Shown here piece after piece: positions 50,482 through 60,177 of a DNA stretch of 64,000 nt. The position numbers and the translations under genes are program-made. The notes beneath the pieces are model-generated. The model had not been told where the DNA came from. It saw nothing but the letters and a program-made list of their open reading frames with translations, and did no database searches. The stretch spans positions 434,001 to 498,000 of the forward strand of contig NZ_NCSY01000002.1 in NCBI RefSeq assembly GCF_002156875.1, in the 5' to 3' direction. Position 1 is the first letter of the stretch. Each line of letters begins with the position of its first letter. The DNA is from Bacillus sp. EAC (GTDB lineage Bacteria; Bacillota; Bacilli; Bacillales; Bacillaceae_G).

Positions 50482-50973
50482 ATGATGATGAAAAAAGGAA
50501 TAACTTTACTGTTACTAATCGTTCTATTTATTTCGGCTTGTGGGAATGAAGTTAAGAATAATTATAAAACCCTTAAAACTTTTAATCATTCCAAACATAA
50601 TAATATCCCCTCAAGTTTTAAAGAAGGAAATGTTGATGTAGAAATGCAATTAAAAAAGGTATTTTACGATGTTAAAACTAAAAAAATAGAATTACTACTA
50701 AAAAATAATGGGGAACAGGTTGAATTTGGAACTCCATATGAAATTGAAACGTTTCAAGATGGTTCCTGGAGAAAAGTTCCATTTAAAGAGAATATTGGAT
50801 TTACAGCGATCGGCATTATGCTAAAAAAAGGAAAATCTTATCCATTTTCAGCTAGCTTAGAGAAAGATATCCTCAAATATAAAATAAAACCTGGTTTTTA
50901 CCGAGTCATTAAGGAAATTTATATAACTAAAGATAAAAAAATTAAGTTAGCATCAATTTTTCAAATACAGTAA
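50482..50973 (+). CDS. Lipoprotein with Ig-like beta domain
   Basis: A 163-residue exported lipoprotein. The signal peptide ends at ISAC (Cys ~20). The mature part is beta-rich: VDVEMQLKKVFYDVKTKKIELLLKNNG, VEFGTPYEIETFQDGSWRKVPF, YPFSASL, GFYRVIKEIYI. This resembles the bacterial Ig-like domain of several Bacillus surface lipoproteins. The function is unknown. Three consecutive ATG codons (50482-50490) follow AAAGG; the second is best spaced. It stands alone between aspartokinase and gcvPB. Confidence 0.75.
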   Translation: MMMKKGITLLLLIVLFISACGNEVKNNYKTLKTFNHSKHNNIPSSFKEGNVDVEMQLKKVFYDVKTKKIELLLKNNGEQVEFGTPYEIETFQDGSWRKVPFKENIGFTAIGIMLKKGKSYPFSASLEKDILKYKIKPGFYRVIKEIYITKDKKIKLASIFQIQ

Positions 50974-51003
50974 AAAAGCGTTCCCTATTAAAAGGGAACG
51001 CTT
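50972..51003. terminator. Terminator shared by the lipoprotein gene and gcvPB
   Basis: AAAAAGCGTTCCC pairs with GGGAACGCTTTTT around a short loop, a 13-bp perfect stem with A and T runs on both strands. It ends just before the gcvPB stop. Confidence 0.92.
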
Positions 51004-51008
51004 TTTAA

Positions 51009-52466
51009 TTAATCTTTTTTATAACGTAAAACTGGTTTACGTGCTGCTAAAGTTTCGTCTAGACGGCTTATAACTGTTGTATGTGGAGCCATTTGTACGA
51101 TTTCTGGATTTTCCTCTACTTCTTTAGCAATTGCAATCATTGTATCAACAAATGAATCTAATGTTTCTTTCGATTCAGTTTCAGTCGGTTCAATCATGAT
51201 ACATTCTTCCACGTTTAATGGGAAGTAAATTGTTGGTGGGTGGTAACCAAAGTCTAATAAGCGTTTTGCGATATCTAATGTACGTACGCCTAATTTCTTT
51301 TGACGTTTTCCACTTAGTACAAATTCATGCTTACAATGACGATCGAATGGTAGATCAAAATGTGGTTCTAATCGACGCATCATATAGTTAGCATTTAATA
51401 CAGCATCTTCAGTTACTTGTTTTAAACCTTCAGGTCCCATTGAACGAATATAAGTATATGCTCTTACATTAATTCCAAAGTTACCATAGAAAGGTTTTAC
51501 ACGTCCAATTGTTTCAGGGCAATCAGAGTTTAATACATACTCATCTCCAATTTTTTCAACGATTGGTGCTGGTAAGTAAGGAATTAAGTCCGCTTTAACT
51601 CCAACAGGGCCAGAACCAGGTCCACCACCACCATGAGGGCCAGTGAAAGTTTTATGAAGATTTAAATGAACTACGTCAAATCCCATATCTCCTGGGCGTG
51701 CTTTACTTAATACAGCGTTTAAATTAGCTCCATCATAGTAAACCTTACCACCTGCTTCATGGATAATCTCAGCAATTTCATAAATGTCTTCTTCAAAAAG
51801 ACCTAATGTATTTGGATTTGTTAGCATTAATGCTGCAACATTTTCATCAACTACACGACGTAAGTCTTCTAAATCAACTAAACCTTTTTCATTCGATTTA
51901 ACTGTAATTGTTTCAAATCCTGCAACAGTTGCTGAAGCTGGATTCGTTCCGTGAGCTGAGTCAGGTACGATTACTTTTGTACGATTGAAATCACCACGAC
52001 TTTCGTGATAAGCACGAATAATCATTAGTCCAGTCCACTCACCGTGCGCACCAGCTGCAGGTTGTAGTGTAACTTCATCCATACCTGTAATTTCTTTTAA
52101 TTCCTGTTGTAACTCATGCATTAATTCAAGTGCACCTTGAACTGTGTATTCATCTTGTAATGGATGAATATGAGCGAAACCAGGAAAGCGGGCTACTGCT
52201 TCATTAATTTTTGGATTGTATTTCATCGTACAAGATCCAAGTGGATAGAATCCAGAGTCCAATCCATGATTACGTTTAGATAACGCTGTATAGTGACGCA
52301 TTAAATCTAATTCAGATACTTCAGGTAAATTTGCTTTTTCTTTTCGAACATAAGTAGCTGGAATAACTTCTTGAATATCAAAATCTTCAACATCCATTGT
52401 TGGTAGACTATATGCAATACGACCTTCTTTACTCATCTCAAAAACTAACGGTTGATCCTTCAGCAT
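51009..52466 (-). CDS. gcvPB: Glycine dehydrogenase (P protein) subunit 2
   Basis: A 485-residue PLP-binding half of the P protein of the glycine cleavage system. The PLP lysine is K272 ([18 protein letters not shown]). It also has [24 protein letters not shown] and [10 protein letters not shown]. It decarboxylates glycine and passes aminomethyl to lipoyl-GcvH together with GcvPA. Its start lies 29 bases inside the end of gcvPA. No gcvH gene is in the window. Confidence 0.97.
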   Translation of the reverse strand: MLKDQPLVFEMSKEGRIAYSLPTMDVEDFDIQEVIPATYVRKEKANLPEVSELDLMRHYTALSKRNHGLDSGFYPLGSCTMKYNPKINEAVARFPGFAHIHPLQDEYTVQGALELMHELQQELKEITGMDEVTLQPAAGAHGEWTGLMIIRAYHESRGDFNRTKVIVPDSAHGTNPASATVAGFETITVKSNEKGLVDLEDLRRVVDENVAALMLTNPNTLGLFEEDIYEIAEIIHEAGGKVYYDGANLNAVLSKARPGDMGFDVVHLNLHKTFTGPHGGGGPGSGPVGVKADLIPYLPAPIVEKIGDEYVLNSDCPETIGRVKPFYGNFGINVRAYTYIRSMGPEGLKQVTEDAVLNANYMMRRLEPHFDLPFDRHCKHEFVLSGKRQKKLGVRTLDIAKRLLDFGYHPPTIYFPLNVEECIMIEPTETESKETLDSFVDTMIAIAKEVEENPEIVQMAPHTTVISRLDETLAARKPVLRYKKD

Positions 52467-53823
52467 GTTGCATCCCCTTTCCGTTTACTAATAATGTTAG
52501 TTCATTTACAAATGTATCGATATGTTGTTTTGAACGTAACTCAGTAACAGCGATTAACATATGATTTTCCATAGCGGGTTCAACTTTTGCTAAGTCATAA
52601 CCACCGATAATTTTTTTCGTAAATAATTCTTTATTTATTAGTGATACATTGTGTTTTACATCAATAACTAGTTCATTAAATGCAGCGCCATCGAAAACTA
52701 CTGAAATTCCGTTTTCGGCTAATTTCTTTTTCATATATTGAGTTCTTTGAATGTTTTGAGTTGCCATTTCAACAGCACCATTTTTACCAAGTGCAGTCAT
52801 TGCTACCGAAGCAGCTAAGGCATTTAAAGCTTGGTTAGAACAAATATTAGATGTCGCTTTATCACGACGGATGTGTTGCTCACGAGCTTGAAGTGTTAAT
52901 ACAAAACCACGACGTCCTTCGCCATCAACAGTTTGACCTACTAATCGGCCTGGCATTTTACGCATTAATTTAGTTGTTGCTGCAAAGTATCCACAGTGTG
53001 GTCCACCAAATTGTGTTGGAATACCAAATGTTTGAGCATCACCAGCAACGATATCAGCTCCAAATTCACCTGGAGGAGTTAAAGCAGCTAATGCCAATGG
53101 ATTACTAGAAACTACGAATAAGCTTTTTCCAGTATGAGCGATTGGTTCAATTTCATCTAAAGCTTCAATTTGACCATAGAAATTAGGGTATTGAACAACA
53201 ACACACGCAACATCATCATTCATTTCACTTTGAAGCTCAGCTAAATCAGTTTTACCATCTTTAAGGCCGATTTCTACTACTTGTAAATGTTGACCTTTTG
53301 CATAAGATAAAATAACTTCGCGAGATTGTGGATGAACAGCTTTTGAAACTAAAATTCGTTTTTTACCAGTATGTCCAGCAGCCAAAGTAGTTGCTTCTGC
53401 AAGAGAAGTACCACCATCATACATCGATGAGTTTGCAACATCCATACCAGTTAATTCACAAATCATTGTTTGAAATTCAAAGATTGCTTGAAGTTCACCT
53501 TGAGAAATTTCTGGTTGGTACGGTGTATAAGCTGTATAGAATTCAGAACGTGAGATAACATGATCAACTACTGTTGGCAGATAATGATCATATACACCAG
53601 CACCTAAGAATGAAACATATTCTCTTAAGTTTGCATTCTTATTAGCTAATCCACTTAATTCTTGTAATAAATCAGATTCAGATTTTGCTTTTTTAATATT
53701 TAATAAGCCATTGAAACGAACTTTTTCAGGAATATCACTAAATAACTCATCAACTGAAGAAATACCCACAGTCTTTAACATCTCTTGACGATCTTGCTCT
53801 GTCATTGGTAAATAACGATGCAT
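52438..53823 (-). CDS. gcvPA: Glycine dehydrogenase (P protein) subunit 1
   Basis: A 461-residue P-protein subunit without the PLP lysine. The conserved [47 protein letters not shown] and [17 protein letters not shown] stretches identify it. It is about 13 residues longer than the B. subtilis protein because the C-terminal tail ([14 protein letters not shown]) runs into the gcvPB start. It lies 26 bases after gcvT. Confidence 0.97.
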   Translation of the reverse strand: MHRYLPMTEQDRQEMLKTVGISSVDELFSDIPEKVRFNGLLNIKKAKSESDLLQELSGLANKNANLREYVSFLGAGVYDHYLPTVVDHVISRSEFYTAYTPYQPEISQGELQAIFEFQTMICELTGMDVANSSMYDGGTSLAEATTLAAGHTGKKRILVSKAVHPQSREVILSYAKGQHLQVVEIGLKDGKTDLAELQSEMNDDVACVVVQYPNFYGQIEALDEIEPIAHTGKSLFVVSSNPLALAALTPPGEFGADIVAGDAQTFGIPTQFGGPHCGYFAATTKLMRKMPGRLVGQTVDGEGRRGFVLTLQAREQHIRRDKATSNICSNQALNALAASVAMTALGKNGAVEMATQNIQRTQYMKKKLAENGISVVFDGAAFNELVIDVKHNVSLINKELFTKKIIGGYDLAKVEPAMENHMLIAVTELRSKQHIDTFVNELTLLVNGKGMQHAEGSTVSF

Positions 53824-53849
53824 AAAAGTAATCCCCTTTCTCCCCCTAG

Positions 53850-54953
53850 TTATTTCTTATCTCTTTTATAAAATGGTGTTGCAACAACTACTGCTTTTAA
53901 TTTTTTATTTCGAATTTCAACCTCTAGTTCAGTACCTAAAGCTGAAAATTCAGTTTTAATTAATGCAAGTCCAATATTTCTCTTTAAAGTTGGAGATTGC
54001 GTTCCACTCGTAACTTCACCAATTAACTCATCATTTAAATAAACCGGATAGTGACTTCTCGGAATTCCTTTATCGATCATTTCGATTCCAACAAGCTTAC
54101 GAGGTATACCATTTTCTTTTTGTTGTTTTAGAACTTCTTTACCAAAGAAGTTTTCTTCTTTATTTAATTTCACTGCAAAGCCAATTCCAGCTTCAAGTGG
54201 CGTAATATCTTTAGTTAATTCTTGACCATATAATGCAAGCGTTGCTTCAAAACGAAGCGTATCACGTGCACCTAACCCACAAGGTTTAAGTCCATCGGCT
54301 TTTCCTGCTTCAAGTAGTACATTCCAAATTTTTGCAACATCTTCTGCTGCACAATAAATTTCGAATCCATCTTCACCTGTGTATCCTGTTCTAGAAACAA
54401 GTGCGGTCGTTTCAGCAATTTGAACTTCATTTTTAAAAGTAAAATACTTAATTTCAGTTACATCTAAAGCAGTTAAACGTTGTAAAATTTCTACTGCTTT
54501 TGGACCTTGAAGTGCCAATTGTGCCATTTCATTACTTTTATTTTCTACTTTTACATCACCTTCAACATGTGAAAGTAACCATTCAAAATCCTTTTCAATG
54601 TTAGACGCATTTACGACTAATAAATAATGATCATCACTAAATTTGTAAATTAGTAAATCATCAACTGTTCCAGCATTTTCATAGCACATTGCACTATATA
54701 ATGCGCCTTCATTTTTCAGCTTCGAAACATCATTTGTCATCATTTTTTGTAAATATTTAAGACTATCTTTACCAGTTACTTCGATTTCACCCATATGTGA
54801 AACATCAAATAAACCAGCCGCTGTACGAACAGCTTCATGTTCTTCTTTAATGCTCGAAAATTGCACTGGTAGCTCCCAGCCACCAAAATCAATTGTTTTA
54901 CCACCTAACACTTTGTATTCATCAAACAAAGGCGTACGTAATAAAGTCGTCAT
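53850..54953 (-). CDS. gcvT: Aminomethyltransferase (T protein)
   Basis: A 367-residue folate enzyme that releases ammonia from aminomethyl-lipoyl-GcvH and forms methylene-tetrahydrofolate. [54 protein letters not shown], and the C-terminal [19 protein letters not shown] are family motifs. It is the first gene of gcvT-gcvPA-gcvPB, with GGGGGAG just before ATG at 54953. No glycine riboswitch is recognisable upstream. Confidence 0.97.
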   Translation of the reverse strand: MTTLLRTPLFDEYKVLGGKTIDFGGWELPVQFSSIKEEHEAVRTAAGLFDVSHMGEIEVTGKDSLKYLQKMMTNDVSKLKNEGALYSAMCYENAGTVDDLLIYKFSDDHYLLVVNASNIEKDFEWLLSHVEGDVKVENKSNEMAQLALQGPKAVEILQRLTALDVTEIKYFTFKNEVQIAETTALVSRTGYTGEDGFEIYCAAEDVAKIWNVLLEAGKADGLKPCGLGARDTLRFEATLALYGQELTKDITPLEAGIGFAVKLNKEENFFGKEVLKQQKENGIPRKLVGIEMIDKGIPRSHYPVYLNDELIGEVTSGTQSPTLKRNIGLALIKTEFSALGTELEVEIRNKKLKAVVVATPFYKRDKK

Positions 54954-55310
54954 GTAGCTTTCTCCCCCTAATCTACATGCTAGCGTGATGGAAAACTAAC
55001 TTAATAGTTCGTCCAGCTAACCATTAAATATTTTACATAATTTGTCTTTTTTCGGAAAAACTAGTAGAAAACAAGAAAATATTATTAAACGAAATTAGTT
55101 TATTGTTTTTTCTTAACAATCAAACTTTTTAGTTTAAAAAAATAATAAGCAATTTTTCTTTTTTTCTATACTATTATCCTAACATTAAACGACAGTTTTC
55201 ATCAATAACGAAGTGAAATTTTAAAAAAATAAAATCACGAACGTTATACGCATTATTTTACTATAACGTTCACTATTATCCAATAAAAAAATGAAATGGG
55301 TGAGATTAAC
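54954..55310. other. Divergent gcvT-yqhH intergenic region
   Basis: This 357-base, strongly A+T-rich stretch has no gene. It must contain promoters in both directions. It holds one long inverted repeat (55239-55271) close to yqhH. I looked for the paired aptamers of a glycine riboswitch on the gcvT side and did not find their conserved segments. Confidence 0.7.
55239..55271. repeat. 10-bp inverted repeat, putative operator upstream of yqhH
   Basis: GAACGTTATA (55239-55248) and TATAACGTTC (55262-55271) are perfect reverse complements separated by 13 bases, about 40 bases before the yqhH start. The centre-to-centre spacing of the arms is about two helix turns, as for a dimeric repressor. Confidence 0.55.
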
Positions 55311-56996
55311 ATGTCAATAGAGATTAAATTCCATACAGAATGGCAGGATGAGTTTTTAGAAAAGCTTGAACATGATGGACCATGGTCTAATTGGGAAAAT
55401 TATAAACTCGCCTATCAAACTTCTACCAAATTAGCAATTCCTTCTTTTTCGGGAATGATTGCACCAAGTCATTTACCAAATTTAACGCCTTTACCGCACC
55501 AATTAGACGTTGCAACGACCGTTATTGAAAAAATGAACGGAAAAGCAATACTTGCAGATGAAGTAGGTTTAGGTAAAACGGTTGAAGCAGGATTAATTTT
55601 AAAAGAATACATGATTAGAGGTTTAGTTAATAAAGTACTTATACTTGTTCCTGCTTCACTCGTATCCCAATGGACATTTGAATTAAATACAAAATTTCAT
55701 ATTCCAGCAATCGCTCAACAAAAGAAAAGTTATGTATGGGATAGTTGTGATGTTGTTGTTTCATCAATAGACACAGCAAAAAGAGCGCCTCACAGAGATA
55801 AGATACTAGATATTAACTATGATTTAATCATTATCGATGAAGCTCATAAACTAAAAAATAATAAAACAAAAAACTATGAGTTTGTACAATTATTGAAAAA
55901 AAAATACTGTTTACTTTTAACTGCTACTCCTGTTCAAAATCGGATTGAAGAAATATTCCATTTAGTATCTTTATTAAAACCAGGACATCTTGGAAATAAA
56001 ACTAGTTTTGAAGAATATTTTTCAGCTAAAAATCGTTCGTTAGAACATGAAGATTTACTCAGAGAACTAATTGGAAAAGTGATGGTACGTAATCGAAGAC
56101 AGGATACAGGAATAGAATGGACAAAACGAAAAGTTGAAACTGTTCTGATCAATTTTAGTGAAGATGAACAAAAATTATATGATCTTCTTGAAGAATGGCA
56201 AAAATCTCAATATACCGGAGTCACTTCTGCATTTTCATTTCTTACTTTTAAAAGAGAAGCATGCAGTAGTAGAGAAGCTGTTTATGTCTCGATGAAAAAA
56301 ATGCTACAAAGATTTGAAAAAGAGAATATAGATATTAATGATCCATATATTGATAAAATTTTCCATCAAATTAATCAAATTACTTCAAACTCGAAAGCTA
56401 ATAAAGTAATTGAATTAATAAAGAAAATAAATGATAAAGTCATCATCTTTACTGAATATCGTGCAACTCAACTTTATTTACAATGGTTTCTAAAACAAAA
56501 TGGCATTACCTCTGTTCCATTTCGAGGTGGATTTAAACGGGGTAAAAAGGATTGGATGAAAGAGCTCTTTAAAAATAGAGTACAAGTACTAATCGCCACT
56601 GAGGCTGGTGGAGAAGGTATTAATCTACAATTTTGTTCAAATATGATTAATTATGATTTACCTTGGAATCCAATGAGATTAGAACAAAGAATTGGACGTA
56701 TTCACCGACTTGGGCAAACTGAAGACGTAAGTATTTATAATTTTGCCACAGTAGGTTCGATCGAAGAGCATATATTACGCTTACTTTACGAAAAAATCCA
56801 TTTATTTGAACGTGTAATAGGTGAACTAGATGATATTCTTACACGAATTCCTTATAAGGATTTTGAAGCTCACATGAACGAAATATTCATAAATTCAAAA
56901 ACTGAGGGCGAAATGAAGATTAAAATGGAGAATTTAACTTCTATTATCCAATTACAGCAACATAAACAAGTAGGTGACAGTTATGCAGCAACGTGA
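55311..56996 (+). CDS. yqhH: SNF2-family DEAD/DEAH helicase YqhH
   Basis: A 561-residue superfamily 2 ATPase of the RapA/SNF2 group. The Walker A ADEVGLGKT lies at ~82-90, the DEAH box at 176-179, LLLTATPVQNR (motif III) follows, and QRIGRIHRLGQ (motif VI) is near residue 470. B. subtilis YqhH is similar in length; its role is unknown, though RapA-like proteins remodel stalled RNA polymerase. ATG at 55311 is chosen with GGGTGAG six bases upstream; ATG at 55296 overlaps that site. Confidence 0.93.
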   Translation: MSIEIKFHTEWQDEFLEKLEHDGPWSNWENYKLAYQTSTKLAIPSFSGMIAPSHLPNLTPLPHQLDVATTVIEKMNGKAILADEVGLGKTVEAGLILKEYMIRGLVNKVLILVPASLVSQWTFELNTKFHIPAIAQQKKSYVWDSCDVVVSSIDTAKRAPHRDKILDINYDLIIIDEAHKLKNNKTKNYEFVQLLKKKYCLLLTATPVQNRIEEIFHLVSLLKPGHLGNKTSFEEYFSAKNRSLEHEDLLRELIGKVMVRNRRQDTGIEWTKRKVETVLINFSEDEQKLYDLLEEWQKSQYTGVTSAFSFLTFKREACSSREAVYVSMKKMLQRFEKENIDINDPYIDKIFHQINQITSNSKANKVIELIKKINDKVIIFTEYRATQLYLQWFLKQNGITSVPFRGGFKRGKKDWMKELFKNRVQVLIATEAGGEGINLQFCSNMINYDLPWNPMRLEQRIGRIHRLGQTEDVSIYNFATVGSIEEHILRLLYEKIHLFERVIGELDDILTRIPYKDFEAHMNEIFINSKTEGEMKIKMENLTSIIQLQQHKQVGDSYAAT

Positions 56997-57789
56997 AATT
57001 CATGATTATATTGAATATTTTTTTAAAAACAATGAATGTGAAATCGTAAAAAATACTCCAACTTATTTAGAAATTCAGTTAACCATTGATATGGATAAAA
57101 AATTAATGAACCGACCTTTCTATTGGCATTATTTAGAGAAAACAGGCGGAATTCCAAATCCTATGAAATTAACAATGATAACTGACAATGATAATGTACC
57201 AGAAGATATTAAAGGAGAACAAATCCATTTTGGTTCTCCCAGACTTCATCAAATTTTTTCAATTGTAAATGAACTAGGTCAATCAATTAGATTATATGAA
57301 GATATTCATCCTCCAATGGGACAACAAGTTGCTCTCCATCCATGGTTAGCAGTCAACTATCAAGTATCATTTACATGCGACCATAAAAAAGACTTTCTAT
57401 ACTCATATGGAATCCATTTAATTTCGGGTACGATTATTGAAAATTTTCATACAAAGCTCGAAAAAATTAAATTTAATTCGAAGATTCCAGACTTTTGCTA
57501 TTCGATGTCTCCTATAATCAAACCAATTAGTGGTTTAAATCGAATGGAGCAACTTCTAAGAAGTAAAATTCAGGAAGAGGATGAAGTATGGGCTGAAGAA
57601 GCACGTAAACGATGGAAGCATGATCTTGATTTATTGAATCAATTTTATAAAGATGATGATGAAAAACCAGAAAACTATCATGTAGAATATAATGCACTTA
57701 AAGAGCTTTATGAACCTGTCATACATGTAGATTGTATTAATGGCGGATTATTTTATCTTTCGCCCTTTACGATGAGTAAACTAGGTTAA
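56983..57789 (+). CDS. yqhG: YqhG family protein
   Basis: A 268-residue protein with no known domain. It is mostly polar, with the conserved-looking RPFYWHYLEKTGGIPNPMKLT and IHFGSPRLHQIFSI segments typical of the YqhG family. It overlaps the end of yqhH by 14 bases and is certainly co-translated. ATG at 56983 is preferred (GGTGAC upstream). The fixed pairing with YqhH suggests they act together, but the function is unknown. Confidence 0.9.
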   Translation: MQQREIHDYIEYFFKNNECEIVKNTPTYLEIQLTIDMDKKLMNRPFYWHYLEKTGGIPNPMKLTMITDNDNVPEDIKGEQIHFGSPRLHQIFSIVNELGQSIRLYEDIHPPMGQQVALHPWLAVNYQVSFTCDHKKDFLYSYGIHLISGTIIENFHTKLEKIKFNSKIPDFCYSMSPIIKPISGLNRMEQLLRSKIQEEDEVWAEEARKRWKHDLDLLNQFYKDDDEKPENYHVEYNALKELYEPVIHVDCINGGLFYLSPFTMSKLG

Positions 57790-57791
57790 TA

Positions 57792-57825
57792 AAAAGACTG
57801 ATTTCGAAATTGAGAAATCAGTCTT
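57792..57825. terminator. Terminator between yqhG and yqzE
   Basis: AAGACTGATTTC pairs with GAAATCAGTCTT around an eight-base loop. A-rich sequence lies on one side and T-rich on the other, serving convergent genes. Confidence 0.9.
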
Positions 57826-57830
57826 CTTTA

Positions 57831-58034
57831 TTACATACTTTTCTTATTTTTTCTGCTTTGGATTTTTTTCATATATAGCGCAATACTTAATGGGAGCATT
57901 CCAAACATATTCGTAGAAAAAGATTCTTTAGTCTCCTCTTTTTCATGCTTAATGATTTCACGTTTCTCTTTCGGTTGATCTATATAGTTCATAAATTGTT
58001 GTGTCATATATTTTACATAATCGTTCGTTTTCAA
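57831..58034 (-). CDS. yqzE: YqzE-family protein
   Basis: A 67-residue protein: charged N-terminal half (KTNDYVKYMTQQFMNYIDQPKEKRE) and a hydrophobic stretch near residues 42-55 followed by a basic tail. YqzE is encoded next to the comG operon in bacilli and belongs to the competence regulon in B. subtilis. TTG at 58034 is preferred: AGGTG lies six bases upstream and homologues start with the KTNDY-like sequence. GTG at 58043 is part of that site. Confidence 0.85.
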   Translation of the reverse strand: MKTNDYVKYMTQQFMNYIDQPKEKREIIKHEKEETKESFSTNMFGMLPLSIALYMKKIQSRKNKKSM

Positions 58035-58050
58035 ACTAATCACCTAGCTT

Positions 58051-58578
58051 TCAATTCTTATTTCTACTATCTCCTCCTTTAATAGAATTTAAACAGTTAA
58101 TGATTTCCAGAGCTACTTCTAAAGGTGAAAGTGTATTAGATAAAATTGAAAAATCGGCTTTTTCATACGCAGATTTTCTGTTTGCAAATAAAGCCTGCAT
58201 ATCATCAAGCGATCGATTCTTTGCATTTGGGCGATTATGGTCAAAACAAATGCGTTCATATAAAATCTCGATGGATGTTTCAAGATAAAATAATATACCA
58301 TTCTTTTTCATAAAATTGATATTCTCTTCACGAGTAATGATTCCACCACCAGTTGAAATCACCGCATCATTAGACGTAACTTTTTTTAAAACTTCAGATT
58401 CAATGTCTCTAAATCCGTTTTCTCCATATTCCTCAAAAATTGTGGGAATCGTTTTTGATGTATGTAATATAATTTCTTCATCAATATCAACAAATTGAAT
58501 ATTTAACTGCTCGGATAAGATGTTCCCTACAGTCGTTTTACCACATCCCATAAATCCTACTAAATATATAGGCTTCAT
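58051..58578 (-). CDS. aroK: Shikimate kinase
   Basis: A 175-residue P-loop kinase that phosphorylates shikimate at the 3-hydroxyl. The Walker A is GFMGCGKTT (residues 8-16), then DIDEEI, FRDIESEVL, STGGGIITREEN (shikimate binding) and the lid NRSLDDMQ...R. It lies 18 bases after comGG and 16 before yqzE on the same strand, so it may be partly co-transcribed with competence genes. With aroQ it is one of two shikimate genes in the window. Confidence 0.95.
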   Translation of the reverse strand: MKPIYLVGFMGCGKTTVGNILSEQLNIQFVDIDEEIILHTSKTIPTIFEEYGENGFRDIESEVLKKVTSNDAVISTGGGIITREENINFMKKNGILFYLETSIEILYERICFDHNRPNAKNRSLDDMQALFANRKSAYEKADFSILSNTLSPLEVALEIINCLNSIKGGDSRNKN

Positions 58579-58596
58579 TTTTTATATTTCCCCCGT

Positions 58597-59001
58597 TTAA
58601 TCTGTCCAATTAGTAATTAGGTTTTCGCCCTTTAAATAATTAAATTGAACGATATGATTTTTTATTTTTGAATTACTACTTGTCAACGTTACCTTATATT
58701 CATCTTTTGAAGTTTCATTAAAAGTCCATATAATTTTTGTATTATTATAATACTTAATTAAATTTGATTGAAGTGGAATATCACCTTTTTTTAAATCGTA
58801 CACTGCCTGAGAATGAGCTCTCTCTAATCTATTTTGAATGGAACTATAATTTGAAAACGAATGGATTGAATGAATTATATCGATTTGTATAATAAAAAAT
58901 ACAAAAAGTATGTTTAAAACTAGCATTGTGTAAGGTAAAAATATTCCTTCTTCAGATAACATTTTAATTTTGATCAGTAAATAATCGAACATTCTTTTCA
59001 T
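58597..59001 (-). CDS. comGG: Competence pseudopilus protein ComGG
   Basis: A minor pseudopilin of 134 residues (shorter starts possible) with a hydrophobic helix after LSEEGIFLPYTMLVLNILFVFFIIQI. As in B. subtilis ComGG, the classical FTL(I/L)E cleavage motif is absent. GGTG lies six bases before ATG at 59001. ATG at 58962, four bases after the comGF stop, would give a product closer to the B. subtilis length but lacks a ribosome-binding site. Identity rests largely on being last in comG. Confidence 0.8.
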   Translation of the reverse strand: MKRMFDYLLIKIKMLSEEGIFLPYTMLVLNILFVFFIIQIDIIHSIHSFSNYSSIQNRLERAHSQAVYDLKKGDIPLQSNLIKYYNNTKIIWTFNETSKDEYKVTLTSSNSKIKNHIVQFNYLKGENLITNWTD

Positions 59002-59413
59002 AACTGACACCATTTTGATCAACTACTTTAACTAAAATTTTCTGTTTGCCATTCCTTTTAAAAATTAAACTACTAACATTCTGAAGAACAATTTCATGAC
59101 CTGTATTTAACTTTTGGCGACGAATAATTGTCGCATATTTCCGATAACTAATTTGAACGTGGTATATATCTTCGAAAACAAGCATTTCACTATAAATTGT
59201 ATGACCTATGCTTTTATTCGCTTCTTTTTGTACTTCTTTTATGAAATTATCCCATTCTAATCGATTTAAGGATTCATATTGGTGATTCCTATGAACAAAT
59301 CCACTTAAACTTGATGTTGAAATCGAAACAATTATTAAGAAAATAACGAATGAAAAAAGCGTCTCTAATAATGTAAACCCATTTTCATTTTGTAATTTTT
59401 TCACAAATTTCAC
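58964..59413 (-). CDS. comGF: Competence pseudopilin ComGF
   Basis: A 149-residue prepilin with the type IV-type N-terminus NENGFTLLETLFSFVIFLIIVSIS (G/F cleavage after Gly12, Glu at +5). A soluble domain with basic strands follows (KYATIIRRQKLNTGHEIVLQNVSSLIFKRNG). It overlaps comGE by 29 bases. It is a structural component of the transformation pseudopilus. Confidence 0.9.
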   Translation of the reverse strand: MKFVKKLQNENGFTLLETLFSFVIFLIIVSISTSSLSGFVHRNHQYESLNRLEWDNFIKEVQKEANKSIGHTIYSEMLVFEDIYHVQISYRKYATIIRRQKLNTGHEIVLQNVSSLIFKRNGKQKILVKVVDQNGVSYEKNVRLFTDQN

Positions 59414-59717
59414 TTTCCTTTGTTCTGTAGATCCACTTCACACAAATTTGTGTATATTCTTTCATCATATCATTTTGATAAATTGTAAATATTTGACCAT
59501 TTAGAAAACGATCTCCTTCTGAAAAATCAACACGATTTAAATAATAAGTATGTACCGAGTCCGTTAAAATATCGTCTGCTATATTTATTAATTGTAATGA
59601 CTCTTTGTTTTGCAATAATAATGTCATTGAAGGGACGATCACGACACAAAAAAGTATCATTATATTTAGTGAAAGAATTGATTCAAAAAACGTAAAACCT
59701 CTCTCATTTTTTATCAT
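59385..59717 (-). CDS. comGE: Competence pseudopilin ComGE
   Basis: A 110-residue prepilin with KNERGFTFFESILSLNIMILFCVVIVP at its N-terminus (cleavage between Gly and Phe, Glu at +5). ATG at 59717 is chosen; GGGAGTGG lies 11 bases upstream. GTG at 59732 is alternative. It overlaps comGD by 14 bases and comGF by 29. Confidence 0.88.
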   Translation of the reverse strand: MIKNERGFTFFESILSLNIMILFCVVIVPSMTLLLQNKESLQLINIADDILTDSVHTYYLNRVDFSEGDRFLNGQIFTIYQNDMMKEYTQICVKWIYRTKESEICEKITK

Positions 59718-60177
59718 ATTTAAATCGACCACTCCCTAGATAAAAAGTAATAATATATTCACTATTTTTATAACGAATAGAAATAGTCCCTGAATTTGAA
59801 ATTGTGCCGTCTGCGGTATATCGCAATGGAGGTTTAAGTGAAAGGTAAGTAATTAGGATATCTGGATCATATTTACGATTTACTATGGGAGGGTTTAATA
59901 AATTATCTTGGATCTCATAATTCCCTTTAAAGAAAATGATTCTTGTAGGAATTTGTTTAATCGCTGCATTTCTTTGAGTAAGGAATAGGTCATTTTGAAA
60001 CATTTGCAAGAAAAGCACTAGCTTTTGATTTTCTTCAATTTTCTTCATTTGAGTAATAGGTAGAATAAGTAACAACATGATTAACGAAAGGACCATTAAC
60101 ATCTCCACTAGCGTAAAACCGTCTTGACTTTTAGCTTCTTGTTTATGGAATCGAAACAGTGCCAGTAATCTTGTCAT
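59704..60177 (-). CDS. comGD: Competence pseudopilin ComGD
   Basis: A 157-residue prepilin. The leader is longer than usual (MTRLLALFRFHKQEAKSQDG) and is followed by FTLVEMLMVLSLIMLLLILPI, the processed hydrophobic helix. A C-terminal beta domain follows (ISIRYKNSEYIITFYLGSGRFKYDKK). The start lies 35 bases inside comGC. Confidence 0.9.
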   Translation of the reverse strand: MTRLLALFRFHKQEAKSQDGFTLVEMLMVLSLIMLLLILPITQMKKIEENQKLVLFLQMFQNDLFLTQRNAAIKQIPTRIIFFKGNYEIQDNLLNPPIVNRKYDPDILITYLSLKPPLRYTADGTISNSGTISIRYKNSEYIITFYLGSGRFKYDKK

